A program made the translations under genes and the position numbers. A stretch of DNA of 64,000 bases from Marivirga harenae (GTDB taxonomy: Bacteria > Bacteroidota > Bacteroidia > Cytophagales > Cyclobacteriaceae), in the NCBI RefSeq assembly GCF_030534335.1, contig NZ_CP130565.1, forward strand, positions 131,501-195,500, read 5' to 3'. Positions 54,742-63,575 of this stretch are shown here, piece after piece. A model generated the notes under the pieces. That model was not told the origin of the DNA. It made no database searches and was given only the letters and a program-made list of their open reading frames with translations. Position 1 is the stretch's first letter, and each line of letters begins with the position of its first letter.

Positions 54742-55236
54742 ATGAATAACTGGAACACATTTTCTAAACGGATAATTATTAGTAAATCTGTTGACCTCGT
54801 ATATCAATGCTGGGCAACTCAATCGAACATTGAAAAATGGTTTCTAGAAAGCGCAAGTTTCAACTTCGATGCTGGACAGAGAACCCCTGACGATTTTGTG
54901 CAGAAGGGAGATACATTTACATGGAAATGGAATAATTGGGACTTTACTGAAAAAGGTGACATTTTAGAAGCTAATGGAAAAGATTTGATATCCTTCACAT
55001 TTGGAACTGGTGGAACGGTAACAATACAACTTAATGAAATTGATGGGAAGACAGAGGTGATATTAACTCAAAATAGCATCCCTACTGATGAAAAAAGTAA
55101 AATGGAAATTTATGTAGGATGCAGCACCGGCTGGACATTCTGGCTTACCAATTTAAAGGCGTTTTTGGAGTACGGAATTACTTTACATGCAAAAGGTTTA
55201 AAACAAGAAGAAACCAGGGATTTAGTTAACAGTTGA
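54742..55236 (+). CDS. SRPBCC family protein (AHSA1-like)
   Basis: 164 residues. RIIISKSVDLVYQCWATQSN, then KWFLESASFNFDAG, and GWTFWLTNLKAFLEYG at the end is the layout of the AHSA1/CalC group. Soluble. It precedes the VOC gene by 42 bases, a pairing often seen in Bacteroidota, and both were probably transcribed together. Confidence 0.85.
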   Translation: MNNWNTFSKRIIISKSVDLVYQCWATQSNIEKWFLESASFNFDAGQRTPDDFVQKGDTFTWKWNNWDFTEKGDILEANGKDLISFTFGTGGTVTIQLNEIDGKTEVILTQNSIPTDEKSKMEIYVGCSTGWTFWLTNLKAFLEYGITLHAKGLKQEETRDLVNS

Positions 55237-55278
55237 TATTATTAGTATTTATTCACTTTTTCTTTAAAAAACAAAAAG

Positions 55279-55671
55279 ATGGCAACACAATCAAAGAATC
55301 CATTTACTTGGGTAGAAATTTATGTGGAAGATATGAGCAGGGCTCAAAAATTCTATGAAGAAGTATTGCAAATAAAAATGACTCCGATGCAAACACCTGG
55401 TGGATTTGGAGACTTAGAAATGGTAAGCTTTCCCTGGAATGAATCAGATGCTAATATTAGTGGGGCCCTCTGTAAAACAAAGGAGATAAAACCTGGTAGT
55501 GGTGGTACATTAATTTATTTCACTAGCGAGGACTGTGGAAAAGAGGCAGCAAGAGTTGAAGCTGCTGGTGGACAATTATTGCAGCAAAAAGAGCCTATTG
55601 GTGAGCATGGATTTTGTAGCATTTGCATGGATACGGAAGGTAACACTATCGGTTTTCATTCTAATAATTAA
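55279..55671 (+). CDS. VOC family protein
   Basis: 130 residues. FTWVEIYVEDMSRAQKFYEE is the start of a VOC fold; IYFTSEDCGKEAARVEAAGG and GEHGFCSICMDTEGNTIGFHS form the second half. Metal-binding residues are plausible but not certain. Unlike the VOC protein at 23971 it has no cupin partner. Function unknown. Confidence 0.85.
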   Translation: MATQSKNPFTWVEIYVEDMSRAQKFYEEVLQIKMTPMQTPGGFGDLEMVSFPWNESDANISGALCKTKEIKPGSGGTLIYFTSEDCGKEAARVEAAGGQLLQQKEPIGEHGFCSICMDTEGNTIGFHSNN

Positions 55672-55734
55672 AAGGTGAAAGGAAATCTGCCCCGAATTTG
55701 AAGTAGACAAATTCCCTGCGCAATGTTTCCGAAA

Positions 55735-56277
55735 TCACCCAGCAAACAATCCAAAACTCGTCAGATTTTTTCTTTTATTCGGAATACTTGAAACAATGCT
55801 TAAACCATAAAAGGACGCAGTTTCTGCGTGACAAATCGCTCCAGCCTTTAGCTCATTTTCCTTAGACACTTTATCTGCTGCGTGAGAAGTGCTAGAGCAG
55901 GTAATCAACGTAGCATTTGGGAAATTCTCAGCAATAAACCTTTTGCTTTCTCCAAAGGCTTTTTCGTGGGAATATAGTTTCACTATATCCTTGAGTTTTA
56001 TTTGCGGTTTTGAACAAACGCACAATTTTACCTCATATTCCATCTCGTCTAGCAAGGTGAAATTCTTGTTAATTTCATTTTCATGGTTTTCAACGACTCC
56101 AGCTAAAGTGTTATACAGCGCAATCCAACCGAGATGTCCAGCTTGAACTGCTTCATAAATCCCAGCAAAACTTTCACAAAATTCTATTTCTTGTTGGCCA
56201 CCTAAATATTCAACACAAGAAAGATGATGAAATGAACCTTTGGGTCCCAGCGTATAAATTTTCTTCTTATTCTTCAT
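55735..56277 (-). CDS. Prephenate-dehydratase-like protein lacking the ACT domain
   Basis: 180 residues covering only the PDT domain: YTLGPKGSFHHLSCVEYLGG at the start, LYSHEKAFGESKRFI, then CSSTSHAADKV and GAICHAETASFYGLSIV. Normal PheA enzymes have IENSxxG and N-x-T-R-F; here these read LYNTLAG and NLTSF, so the glutamate and the arginine are lost, and the C-terminal ACT domain is missing. It overlaps the stop of the upstream DAHP synthase/chorismate mutase gene by 11 bases. It may be a low-activity or altered-specificity dehydratase, or a regulatory partner; which one cannot be told. Confidence 0.75.
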   Translation of the reverse strand: MKNKKKIYTLGPKGSFHHLSCVEYLGGQQEIEFCESFAGIYEAVQAGHLGWIALYNTLAGVVENHENEINKNFTLLDEMEYEVKLCVCSKPQIKLKDIVKLYSHEKAFGESKRFIAENFPNATLITCSSTSHAADKVSKENELKAGAICHAETASFYGLSIVSSIPNKRKNLTSFGLFAG

Positions 56278-57337
56278 TATAGATTTCAGTTTGGATCCTT
56301 ATGGACTCATCGTGAATACTTTGATAAACAGATTTCACAAATTGAGCATCCAAAAACAATTTTTCTCCCCATAAAGGACGGTTTTCTAGAATTTTATTCC
56401 AACGTTCCAATTGAAATATAGCCACATTTTTTTCTTTTTTATACTGCCCTACTTTCTTAACTAATTCCAACCTTCTAGATAACACTTCTAACAATTCCTT
56501 ATCTGTTTCATCAATTTGGTCTCTTATCCCTTCCAACTCATTTCTAAAATCCTTATTTGGAAAGCTCTTCTCTCGGATTTTAAGTTGGTTTAGCATTTCT
56601 TTAAGCGCTAATGGAGTCAGCTGCTGAGCAGCATCACTCCATGCCTCATCAGGATTACGGTGTGATTCAATAATTAGACCATCATACTGTAAATCCATTG
56701 CCTTCTGTGCGATTTCAAAAAGTAGATCTCTTTTGCCTGCAATATGGCTTGGGTCATTGATCAGAAGGATTTCAGGATAACGTGACTTAAGTTCTATTGG
56801 AATTTGCCATAGAGGAATATTCCTATAGATACTTTCTTGATAGGTAGAAAAACCTCTATGAATTGCGCCTAGTTTTTGGATTCCCACAGCATCAAATCTC
56901 TCCAATGCTCCAACCCATAAAGCCAAATCCGGATTAATGGGGTTCTTCACTAAAACAGGGATATCATCAACACCTCGCACCGCTTCCGCAATCTCTTGAA
57001 TATTAAAAGGATTAACAGTAGTTCTTGCTCCTACCCATAAAATATCAATATCGTTTTTTAATGCTAAGTCTACATGTTCAGCAGAAGCTACTTCTATTGC
57101 AAATTGCAAGTGTGGATATAGCTCTTTAGCCTTTTTAATCCAGGGAAAAGCCATTTCACCTACACCTTCAAAGCTGTTAGGTCTAGTTCTTGGCTTCCAA
57201 ACCCCTGCTCTAATAGTTGTAATACCACTCTCCACCAATCCATCAACCGTTTGTATCAACTGTTCTTCTGTTTCCGCACTGCAAGGGCCAGCAATTACCC
57301 ACGGTTTCCCTGTTGAATACCAATTTTTAATCTTCAT
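56267..57337 (-). CDS. Bifunctional DAHP synthase / chorismate mutase, second copy
   Basis: 356 residues, paralogous to 52467-53570: WVIAGPCSAETE, KPRTRPNSFEGVGE, DILWVGARTTVNPFN, VLVKNPINPDLALWVGALER, LINDPSHIAGK. The mutase part is IRDQIDETDKELLEVLSRRL, then KKVGQYKK. There is no leader peptide or terminator in the 90 bases upstream, so this copy should escape the Phe/Tyr attenuation of the first. Co-transcribed with the PDT-like gene, suggesting a Phe-directed branch. Confidence 0.92.
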   Translation of the reverse strand: MKIKNWYSTGKPWVIAGPCSAETEEQLIQTVDGLVESGITTIRAGVWKPRTRPNSFEGVGEMAFPWIKKAKELYPHLQFAIEVASAEHVDLALKNDIDILWVGARTTVNPFNIQEIAEAVRGVDDIPVLVKNPINPDLALWVGALERFDAVGIQKLGAIHRGFSTYQESIYRNIPLWQIPIELKSRYPEILLINDPSHIAGKRDLLFEIAQKAMDLQYDGLIIESHRNPDEAWSDAAQQLTPLALKEMLNQLKIREKSFPNKDFRNELEGIRDQIDETDKELLEVLSRRLELVKKVGQYKKEKNVAIFQLERWNKILENRPLWGEKLFLDAQFVKSVYQSIHDESIRIQTEIYNEE

Positions 57338-57401
57338 AAAATTTTAAATAAAAAGATGCAATTTAATCAATTTAACAAAAAGGACGTGACATCGTTTTCC
57401 T

Positions 57402-57409
57402 TATATTTG
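57402..57409 (+). promoter_or_regulatory. Candidate -7 element TATATTTG of the proline dehydrogenase gene
   Basis: Exact TAnnTTTG match 18 bases before the ATG at 57428. No good -33 element was found. Confidence 0.35.
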
Positions 57410-57427
57410 CGGACTTAAATTAATTGT

Positions 57428-57760
57428 ATGGAAGTAACAACAAACCCAATTTTTGATGATGTATCCATTGCCTTCACCAGCAAGTCAGATCGACAATTAA
57501 GAAAAGCATATTGGCTTTTCACTTTAATGGGGAAAGGATGGTTAGTAGCTATTGGTAAATTTTTTGTGAAGCTAGGATTTGCTTTGCATCTACCCATCAG
57601 CAAATTGATCTACTGGACGGTTTATGACCAGTTTTGTGGAGGGGTAACTATCAAGGATAGCCAAGGCACTATTGATGAGCTGTCTTCTCACGGAATAGGA
57701 AGCATTTTAGATTATTCCGTAGAAGGGCCAAAAATGAAAAAGGATTTGATAAAACTATGA
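57428..57760 (+). pseudogene. Proline dehydrogenase, N-terminal fragment (frameshifted)
   Basis: 110 codons. The first 97 residues match the N-terminus of Bacteroidota proline dehydrogenases (up to ILDYSVEG), after which the frame runs into TGA. Reading the other frame from GCC at 57727-57729 restores the family sequence as AKNEKGFDKTMNEILRTI, joining the 57757 frame. The break lies at the G run 57725-57727: GGGG in place of GGG would rebuild one enzyme of about 390 residues. Either a slippage mutation, a sequence error, or (with the ATGA overlap) coupled expression of two fragments. Confidence 0.75.
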
Positions 57761-58620
57761 ATGAAATCCTGAGAACGATTGATCGTGCTGCTAATGATGA
57801 TAATATCCCCTTTTGTGTATTTAAACCATCAGGTATTGCTTTAGGGAAAATCTTCACAAAAATTCAGGCCGGTCAGAAATTGACGGAGAAAGAAGAGGGA
57901 ATCCATCAACGGAATATTGAAAGATTTGAGAAAATATGTCAAGCAGCTCATGATCAAAATGTAAGAGTATTAATTGATGCAGAAGAAAGCTGGTTGCAAG
58001 ATCCAATAGATGAGGTAGTGTATGAAATGATGGAAAAATACAATAAAGAAACTGCCATCATTTATAATACTTACCAAATGTATCGTGCAGATATGTTTGA
58101 GAATTTGAAAAAAGCACATAAAAGAGCATCTGAGAAAGGCTACTTCATTGGTGCAAAATTAGTAAGAGGTGCCTATATGGAAAAGGAAGCGGAAAGAGCA
58201 GAAGAAATGGGGTATCCTAATCCCATCCAAATTTCGAAGGAAAGAACTGACATAGACTATAATTCTGCCTTGGAGTATTGTGTTGAAAACTTAGATAATT
58301 TTTACGTATTTAACGGTACTCATAATCAATATAGCAACTATTTTCTAGCTTATATGATGGATAAGCATGGTATTCAGCCTAGTGACCAGCGAGTACATTT
58401 TGCTCAACTCTACGGCATGAGTGACAACATCTCATTTAACCTTGCTGACAAAGGTTATAATGTAGCCAAATACGTCCCATATGGGCCGGTAAAAGCAGTT
58501 ATGCCCTATTTGTTCAGAAGAGCAGAAGAAAATACAGCAGTTGCAGGTCAAAGCAGTCGAGAGTTTTCATTGATAAAGGAAGAAATTCAGAGACGGAAGG
58601 AAGAAAGAAAGAAAAAGTAG
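57757..58620 (+). pseudogene. Proline dehydrogenase, catalytic part (frameshifted)
   Basis: 287 codons from ATG 57757, overlapping the first fragment's stop by ATGA. It contains the FAD-binding barrel and the proline-site motifs VRVLIDAEESW, AKLVRGAYMEKE and LFRRAEENT, all intact. Proline dehydrogenase oxidises proline to pyrroline-5-carboxylate and feeds electrons to quinone. The barrel lacks its first strands in this fragment, so it may fold poorly alone. All catalytic residues are conserved, consistent with a very recent lesion or an error. Confidence 0.75.
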
Positions 58621-58689
58621 TATTGACTGTTGGAGGATAGTACTGGAAGTTTTTCAGAGTATCTCCCACTGAAATTTATAATTGCAAAT

Positions 58690-59067
58690 ATGACACATAA
58701 ATTAATTATCATCTTAGGTAGTATTTCAGGAGCAATAGCAGTCATCTTAGGAGCTTTTGGAGCTCACGCATTAAAAGACAATTTAAGCGCAGCGGGAAGG
58801 CTAGAGACATACGAGACTGCTGTCAAATATCAAATGTACCATAGTTTGGCCTTGATTCTATTAGGGATTTTGATGCTTCATTTTCAACACCGACTATTAA
58901 GCTACGCTTCATATTCGTTCCTGTTGGGAACAATTATTTTTTCTGGAAGTCTGTTTGCACTTTGCGCCACGGGAATCTCTAAATTAGGAGCAATTACGCC
59001 TATTGGAGGCGTCTTCTTAATAGCTGGATGGGTTCTTTTAGCAATCGGGATTTATAAAACTGCCTAG
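58690..59067 (+). CDS. DUF423 family membrane protein
   Basis: About 125 residues from ATG 58690, which begins the conserved first helix; the track of codons upstream of it is non-conserved. Four membrane segments, with GAFGAHALK near residue 25 and YQMYHSLALI, are typical DUF423 landmarks. Function unknown. Related proteins are found in most bacteria. Confidence 0.88.
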   Translation: MTHKLIIILGSISGAIAVILGAFGAHALKDNLSAAGRLETYETAVKYQMYHSLALILLGILMLHFQHRLLSYASYSFLLGTIIFSGSLFALCATGISKLGAITPIGGVFLIAGWVLLAIGIYKTA

Positions 59068-59089
59068 GACTCAAACCGTATAGCTTCAT

Positions 59090-59377
59090 ATGGCGAATTC
59101 AATTAAGTGTAAAAATTGTGGGGAATGGAACAATATTGAAGGTTCGGAGCAGCAGAAATGTTCAAATTGTGGAGCACCTATACAAGACCCTAAACAAGAA
59201 AGACTAGAACAAATCAAAAAATACAAACAAGAACAGCTGGATAAATGGATGTTTACCATCAGAGAAGATGATAATGCGTTTATTAGGTTTTCTAAAAAAG
59301 CTGGTAATATCTCATATATCGTAATTATGTCGATAGTTGGATTTTTCGCTTGGTTAGCAGCTGTTCTACCTATATAA
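59090..59377 (+). CDS. Zinc-ribbon membrane protein
   Basis: 95 residues: a Cys4 zinc ribbon (CKNCGEW ... CSNCGAP, Cys pairs 18 residues apart), a charged helix KQERLEQIKKYKQEQLDK, then one C-terminal membrane segment (ISYIVIMSIVGFFAWLAAV). It is followed two bases later by the 59380 gene, so they are a pair. Function unknown. Confidence 0.75.
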   Translation: MANSIKCKNCGEWNNIEGSEQQKCSNCGAPIQDPKQERLEQIKKYKQEQLDKWMFTIREDDNAFIRFSKKAGNISYIVIMSIVGFFAWLAAVLPI

Positions 59378-59379
59378 TT

Positions 59380-59778
59380 ATGACTTTTCAGACCCTAAAA
59401 AATCCATTGGTCTACATTACCATGATTTTGTTTTTGACCAATCAGATGATTGAGAATTGGCTTAGTTTTACGGTCCCTGTTATCCATGCCTATCTTGACG
59501 ACCTTCTTTGCATGCCGGTAATCCTTGGTCTAAGTACACAAATAATTCAATGGATTCATCCCCTGAGGGATCTTTATCACTTAGATAAGAAGGCTATAAC
59601 TATCGTGGTATTGTTTTATAGTATTCTATTTGAAGGAATTCTACCAATGGTAGAACTCTCCACATATACGGCCGACTGGATTGATGTCATTTTATACTCT
59701 CTAGGCGGCTTTACCTATTACAATCTGATTAGTAAAAAAGTAAAAAGGGATTATTTGGCGTTATTGTATAAACTGTAA
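59380..59778 (+). CDS. Small polytopic membrane protein
   Basis: About 132 residues from ATG 59380, two bases past the zinc-ribbon stop. Four membrane segments with the polar run YLDDLLCMPVILGLS and SILFEGILPMVEL, which recalls proteins labelled magnesium citrate transporter in Bacteroidota, but I cannot confirm that label and give no function. Confidence 0.65.
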   Translation: MTFQTLKNPLVYITMILFLTNQMIENWLSFTVPVIHAYLDDLLCMPVILGLSTQIIQWIHPLRDLYHLDKKAITIVVLFYSILFEGILPMVELSTYTADWIDVILYSLGGFTYYNLISKKVKRDYLALLYKL

Positions 59779-59936
59779 TTCTTATTCATTTATATTTCGC
59801 TCACTCAATTATTATCACTTTGCATCTTTTTTCTGTGATAAAAGATGCAGTTCGCAACTCTGCATTCTAAGTTCTCCTACAACCCATTTGAATTCATAGG
59901 ATCTTTCCTAACCAAGTAGAATTAAATACAGCATCC

Positions 59937-61277
59937 TTAATTCTCTTCTTCGGCAAATTTAGTTTCTTGTAGTTTATCGTTGAAGTAAATTTCAGTTTTC
60001 AACCATTTACCAGCTTGATTAAAGTATTTCCATTCCTCCACTTTTTTGTTGCCAGCATATTTTCCGCTTATGGCTACTTTTCCATTTTCATGATATTGAA
60101 AGTATTCTCCATGTGCTTTTCCAAATTTATAAATAGTAGTTTCCCTTTTTTGCTCGTCTGGATAGTAAGATATTTCCAATCCAGATTTTTTACCTACTTG
60201 ATAATTTACTTCATATTTAAGTCCTCCCCCATTATAATATTCTGCATACATCCCATGCAATTGACCATTACTATAATTTTCGATCTTTATTAAATCTTCA
60301 TCTTCATTATAAAATGTCCACTCCCCAAACGGCTCGTCACTTTTGAAGTATTGAGTCGACTTCAGCTTACCATTTTGCCACAATTCTTCAACTTCTCTAT
60401 CATTTCCTTCATTGGAATAAACAGTTTTCACTTGTAAGTTTCCATTGCTATCGTACTCTAAAAAATTCCCTGAAAGAAAGCCATTTTTGTAATTGCGCTC
60501 AACTTTTACAGTTCCGTCAGAATAATACGAAATGTTTTCACCATCTAAATTACCTTCTTTATAAGAACCAATTAAAAGCAAATTACCTGCTCTGTCAAAG
60601 GTTTTAAATTCACCAGACTTTACACCCTTTTGATTTTCAAAAACTGTTTCCAACTGACCATTATTAAAGAAAGTTTTAAATTCACCACTCAATTCCCCAT
60701 TTACGTAATGCTCCTCGGTTTTCATCTTCCCATTGGGGTAGTAGCGCTGGCTGATACCATTTGGCTCTCCATTTTTATAATTAATTCTCTGGGCTAAGAT
60801 TCCATCTTTAAAATACTCCAAGACTTCCCCATCAGGCTTCCCATTTTTAAAATCACTTTCGCTTTTGAGTTGTCCTTCTGGATAATACAGCTTGAGTTTA
60901 CCATTTAAGGTATCATTCTTAAAATTGGCTTCTTGCAAAGTATTACCTTTTTTACCATAAACTATTGTTTTTCCAGTTCGACTTCCTTTTACAAAGTTAG
61001 TCGTTCTCATTAAAGTCCCGTCAGGATAGTACATTTCAAAAACACCATCTTCTTTACCATCCTTAAAAATGCCCGTGGCCATCAGTTCACCACTTTCGTA
61101 ATATTTCTTATACTCCCCCTGGATTTGGCTAGTATCTCCATTGGCAATGAAGTAAACCTCTTTGGTTGAGGTACGATCAGTGCTATCATAATAATTGGAA
61201 ATTTTTTGCAATTCTTGAGCGCACAATAATTGAGTTGTAAACAAAAAGAGAAAAAGGGGGAAGAGGAAAGCTCGCAT
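59937..61277 (-). CDS. Secreted MORN-repeat protein
   Basis: 446 residues with a signal peptide (LFLFTTQLLCAQ). The body is about 17 MORN-type repeats of 21-23 residues with the core GxxxxYYxxGxLxxxxxYKNG, for example KDGVFEMYYPDGTLMRT and NGISQRYYPNGKMKTEEH. Such sheets bind lipids or proteins; in Bacteroidota they are often annotated after YwqK-type antitoxins, but no toxin gene is here. Monocistronic. Confidence 0.85.
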   Translation of the reverse strand: MRAFLFPLFLFLFTTQLLCAQELQKISNYYDSTDRTSTKEVYFIANGDTSQIQGEYKKYYESGELMATGIFKDGKEDGVFEMYYPDGTLMRTTNFVKGSRTGKTIVYGKKGNTLQEANFKNDTLNGKLKLYYPEGQLKSESDFKNGKPDGEVLEYFKDGILAQRINYKNGEPNGISQRYYPNGKMKTEEHYVNGELSGEFKTFFNNGQLETVFENQKGVKSGEFKTFDRAGNLLLIGSYKEGNLDGENISYYSDGTVKVERNYKNGFLSGNFLEYDSNGNLQVKTVYSNEGNDREVEELWQNGKLKSTQYFKSDEPFGEWTFYNEDEDLIKIENYSNGQLHGMYAEYYNGGGLKYEVNYQVGKKSGLEISYYPDEQKRETTIYKFGKAHGEYFQYHENGKVAISGKYAGNKKVEEWKYFNQAGKWLKTEIYFNDKLQETKFAEEEN

Positions 61278-61301
61278 GAAAAATTATTAATGTGGTTAAT
61301 A

Positions 61302-61336
61302 AAAAACAGCTTGCAAAGATAACTTACAAGCTGTTA
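61302..61336 (-). terminator. Intrinsic terminator of the thiolase gene
   Basis: Minus strand AACAGCTTG and CAAGCTGTT (plus 61328-61336 and 61306-61314) followed by a six-U run from the A residues at 61302-61307. Confidence 0.75.
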
Positions 61337-61417
61337 AAATATTGTAGAATGACTTAATTGTCAGTTAAGTTCCATATTGTGTAGATGAATATAAAATCAT
61401 CAAACAAGGGAATGCCT

Positions 61418-62596
61418 TTACAATTTCTCAATTACAATAGCTGAAGCACCGCCACCGCCATTACAAATACCCGCTACACCTATTTTACCATTTTTTTGGC
61501 TAAGGACAGAATGCAAAGTCGTCATAATTCTTGCACCTGAAGCTCCTAAAGGATGCCCTAAAGCAACTGCACCACCAAATACATTAACTTTTTCAGGATC
61601 TAAACCTAATTCCATATTATTAGCAATGGCTACAGCAGAAAATGCCTCATTAATTTCATAAAAATCGACTTCCTCTTTGCTAACACCTGCTCTTTTCATA
61701 GCAATAGGAATTGCTAGAGAAGGAGCAGTAGTAAACCATAGTGGATCCTGTGCGGCATCACCAAATCCTCTGATTTTAGCAATTGGCTTTATACCTAAAG
61801 CATCAGCTTTTTCTTTGCTCATGAGAACCAATGCTGAAGCACCATCATTGATGGTGGAAGCATTTGCAGCAGTGACTGTTCCGTCTTTTGCAAAAACTGG
61901 TCTTAGGCCTGGTATTTTTTCAAATCTAACATTTTTGAACTCTTCGTCTTCAGAAATTACCAAGGGATCACCTTTTCTTTGAGGAACCTCAACAGGAACA
62001 ATTTCTTCCTTAAAGCTTCCGTCTTCAGTAGCTTTTGCAACTCTCTTGTAGGAATTGATCGCATATTCATCTTGCTGTTCACGAGTAATTTTCATCTCTT
62101 TGGCAGTATTGTCTGCACAGTTCCCCATTGGAAATTTATTGTAAACTTCCCAAAGACCATCATTCAAAAGACCATCAACTAATTCGCCATTTCCGTACTT
62201 ATAGCCATATCTAGCTTTTGGGATATAGTAAGGAATGTTAGACATACTCTCCATTCCACCTGCAACGATAGTGTCAGCATGACCTAACATGATACTCTGA
62301 GCACCGAACATCACAGATTTCATTCCGGATGAACACACTTTATTTACGGTTGTACACGGAACATTAAAGCCTATACCAGCACCTATAGCCGCTTGTCTGG
62401 CTGGGGCCTGTCCAAGGTTAGCAGACACTACATTTCCCATGAATACTTCATTCACTTCTTTAGCGTCTACATTGGCTTTAGATAAAGCTCCTTTAATAGC
62501 GGCAGAACCAAGTTGTACAGCACTTAGGCTAGCTAAACTTCCTCCAAAACTTCCGATTGGTGTCCTTACTGCGGACACAATATATACTTCTTGCAT
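61418..62596 (-). CDS. Acetyl-CoA C-acetyltransferase (thiolase)
   Basis: 392 residues, the usual thiolase length. Acyl-binding C88 in NKVCSSGMKS, H348 in ALGHPLGASGAR, and proton-donor C378 in GICNGGGG. The reaction joins or splits acetyl-CoA units, in ketone-body or fatty-acid metabolism. Monocistronic with its own terminator. Whether it favours biosynthesis (AtoB/PhaA) or degradation cannot be told from sequence alone. Confidence 0.95.
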   Translation of the reverse strand: MQEVYIVSAVRTPIGSFGGSLASLSAVQLGSAAIKGALSKANVDAKEVNEVFMGNVVSANLGQAPARQAAIGAGIGFNVPCTTVNKVCSSGMKSVMFGAQSIMLGHADTIVAGGMESMSNIPYYIPKARYGYKYGNGELVDGLLNDGLWEVYNKFPMGNCADNTAKEMKITREQQDEYAINSYKRVAKATEDGSFKEEIVPVEVPQRKGDPLVISEDEEFKNVRFEKIPGLRPVFAKDGTVTAANASTINDGASALVLMSKEKADALGIKPIAKIRGFGDAAQDPLWFTTAPSLAIPIAMKRAGVSKEEVDFYEINEAFSAVAIANNMELGLDPEKVNVFGGAVALGHPLGASGARIMTTLHSVLSQKNGKIGVAGICNGGGGASAIVIEKL

Positions 62597-62666
62597 TACA
62601 ATTTTATTTTAGTCGTTTCAATGTAAAATTAATTAAAATAAGCTTGGGATAAAACCTGAATCAAAA

Positions 62667-63575
62667 TTACCAATCAGGTTTGCCCGAATCTTGTTTTTTG
62701 GTCGCTTTCTTCCTCAATTGCTGAAAATATTGAGACTCTTTATTTCTTAAGGCCTCCAATATCATTTGAGCCTTTTCTTCGGAAATATTCATTTCTTCTA
62801 GCTTCTGTTTCGCACTTGGTTTCATATCCTGCTCTTCCCCATCTTTTTGTTCCTCTCCCTCTTTTTGTTCCTGTTGCTTTTGCTCTTCCTGCTCTTTTCC
62901 TTTTTCCTCCTTATTTTGCTCCCCGTCTTGCTGCTCAGCATCATCTTTCTGTTGCTGCTCCTCCGATTCTTTATCTTCTTGGCTCTTTTCTTGATTCTCG
63001 TCTTGCTTCTGATTTTCAGAGTCTTGATTTTCCTTATTTTGTTGGTCCTTATTTTCTTGATCTTGTTCCTCCTGATCTTTATTCTCTTGATTTTGGTCTT
63101 GATTCTGATCTTGATTTTGCTTTTCTTGCTCTTGCATTTTCTTTTTGAGCAACTCATAATTATAACGAGCCTTACTATTGCTAGGATCTGCTTTCAAAGC
63201 CTCTTTAAAAAAAGACAGGGCACTTTCATATTCCTTTTGCATTTCAGAAAGATTACCCATTTGTAGCATAGATCTAGATTTTAATTTGGCGTTCTCAACA
63301 TCAGAGACCCTCCTATAAGCATCAAATGCATTGACTGTATCCTTCAACTGAAAATAGGCGTGAGCCCTATTCAATTCAGCCTCAGGACTTTCATATCCCA
63401 ACGAATCTAAAAGGTAAGTATAGTGTTCTACGACTTTTTCATAATTGCCATTTTTCAAAGCCTGTTGTGCTCTTTCTTTGGCAGCATTTGCCTTGGCTAT
63501 TTTTCCTACAGGATCAATAGCAGCAAGTTGAAAAGAAGTAAAAAACCCTAGTAATATGAATACAAAATTCTTCAT
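62667..63575 (-). CDS. batC: BatC-like TPR protein of the Bat aerotolerance operon
   Basis: 302 residues. Signal peptide (ILLGFFTSFQLAAID), then three TPR units (residues about 25-145, for example MQKEYESALSFFKEALKADP). A region of about 110 residues follows, made almost only of Q, E, K, D and N. After it comes a conserved-looking end (LEEMNISEEKAQMILEALRNKE). TPR plus charged tail is the BatC arrangement. Its start overlaps the VWA gene by four bases. The acidic repeat region produces long but meaningless frames on the other strand. Confidence 0.82.
   Translation of the reverse strand: MKNFVFILLGFFTSFQLAAIDPVGKIAKANAAKERAQQALKNGNYEKVVEHYTYLLDSLGYESPEAELNRAHAYFQLKDTVNAFDAYRRVSDVENAKLKSRSMLQMGNLSEMQKEYESALSFFKEALKADPSNSKARYNYELLKKKMQEQEKQNQDQNQDQNQENKDQEEQDQENKDQQNKENQDSENQKQDENQEKSQEDKESEEQQQKDDAEQQDGEQNKEEKGKEQEEQKQQEQKEGEEQKDGEEQDMKPSAKQKLEEMNISEEKAQMILEALRNKESQYFQQLRKKATKKQDSGKPDW

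Noticed and set aside
57737-57746. AAAAAGG in the proline dehydrogenase gap as a programmed -1 slippery site
   Set aside because: The base before AAAAAG is G, not A, so it is not the canonical heptamer. Family sequence resumes earlier, at 57727, which points to a one-base loss in the G run.
58630-58689. Upstream start of the DUF423 gene
   Set aside because: The 20 residues added are polar and not conserved; the first conserved helix begins at ATG 58690.
62816-63266. Long plus-strand frames of 110 and 139 codons, and a K/R-rich minus-strand frame of 111 codons
   Set aside because: They are shadows of the Q/E/K-rich low-complexity region of batC; the 139-codon one is almost pure Leu/Phe/Ile.
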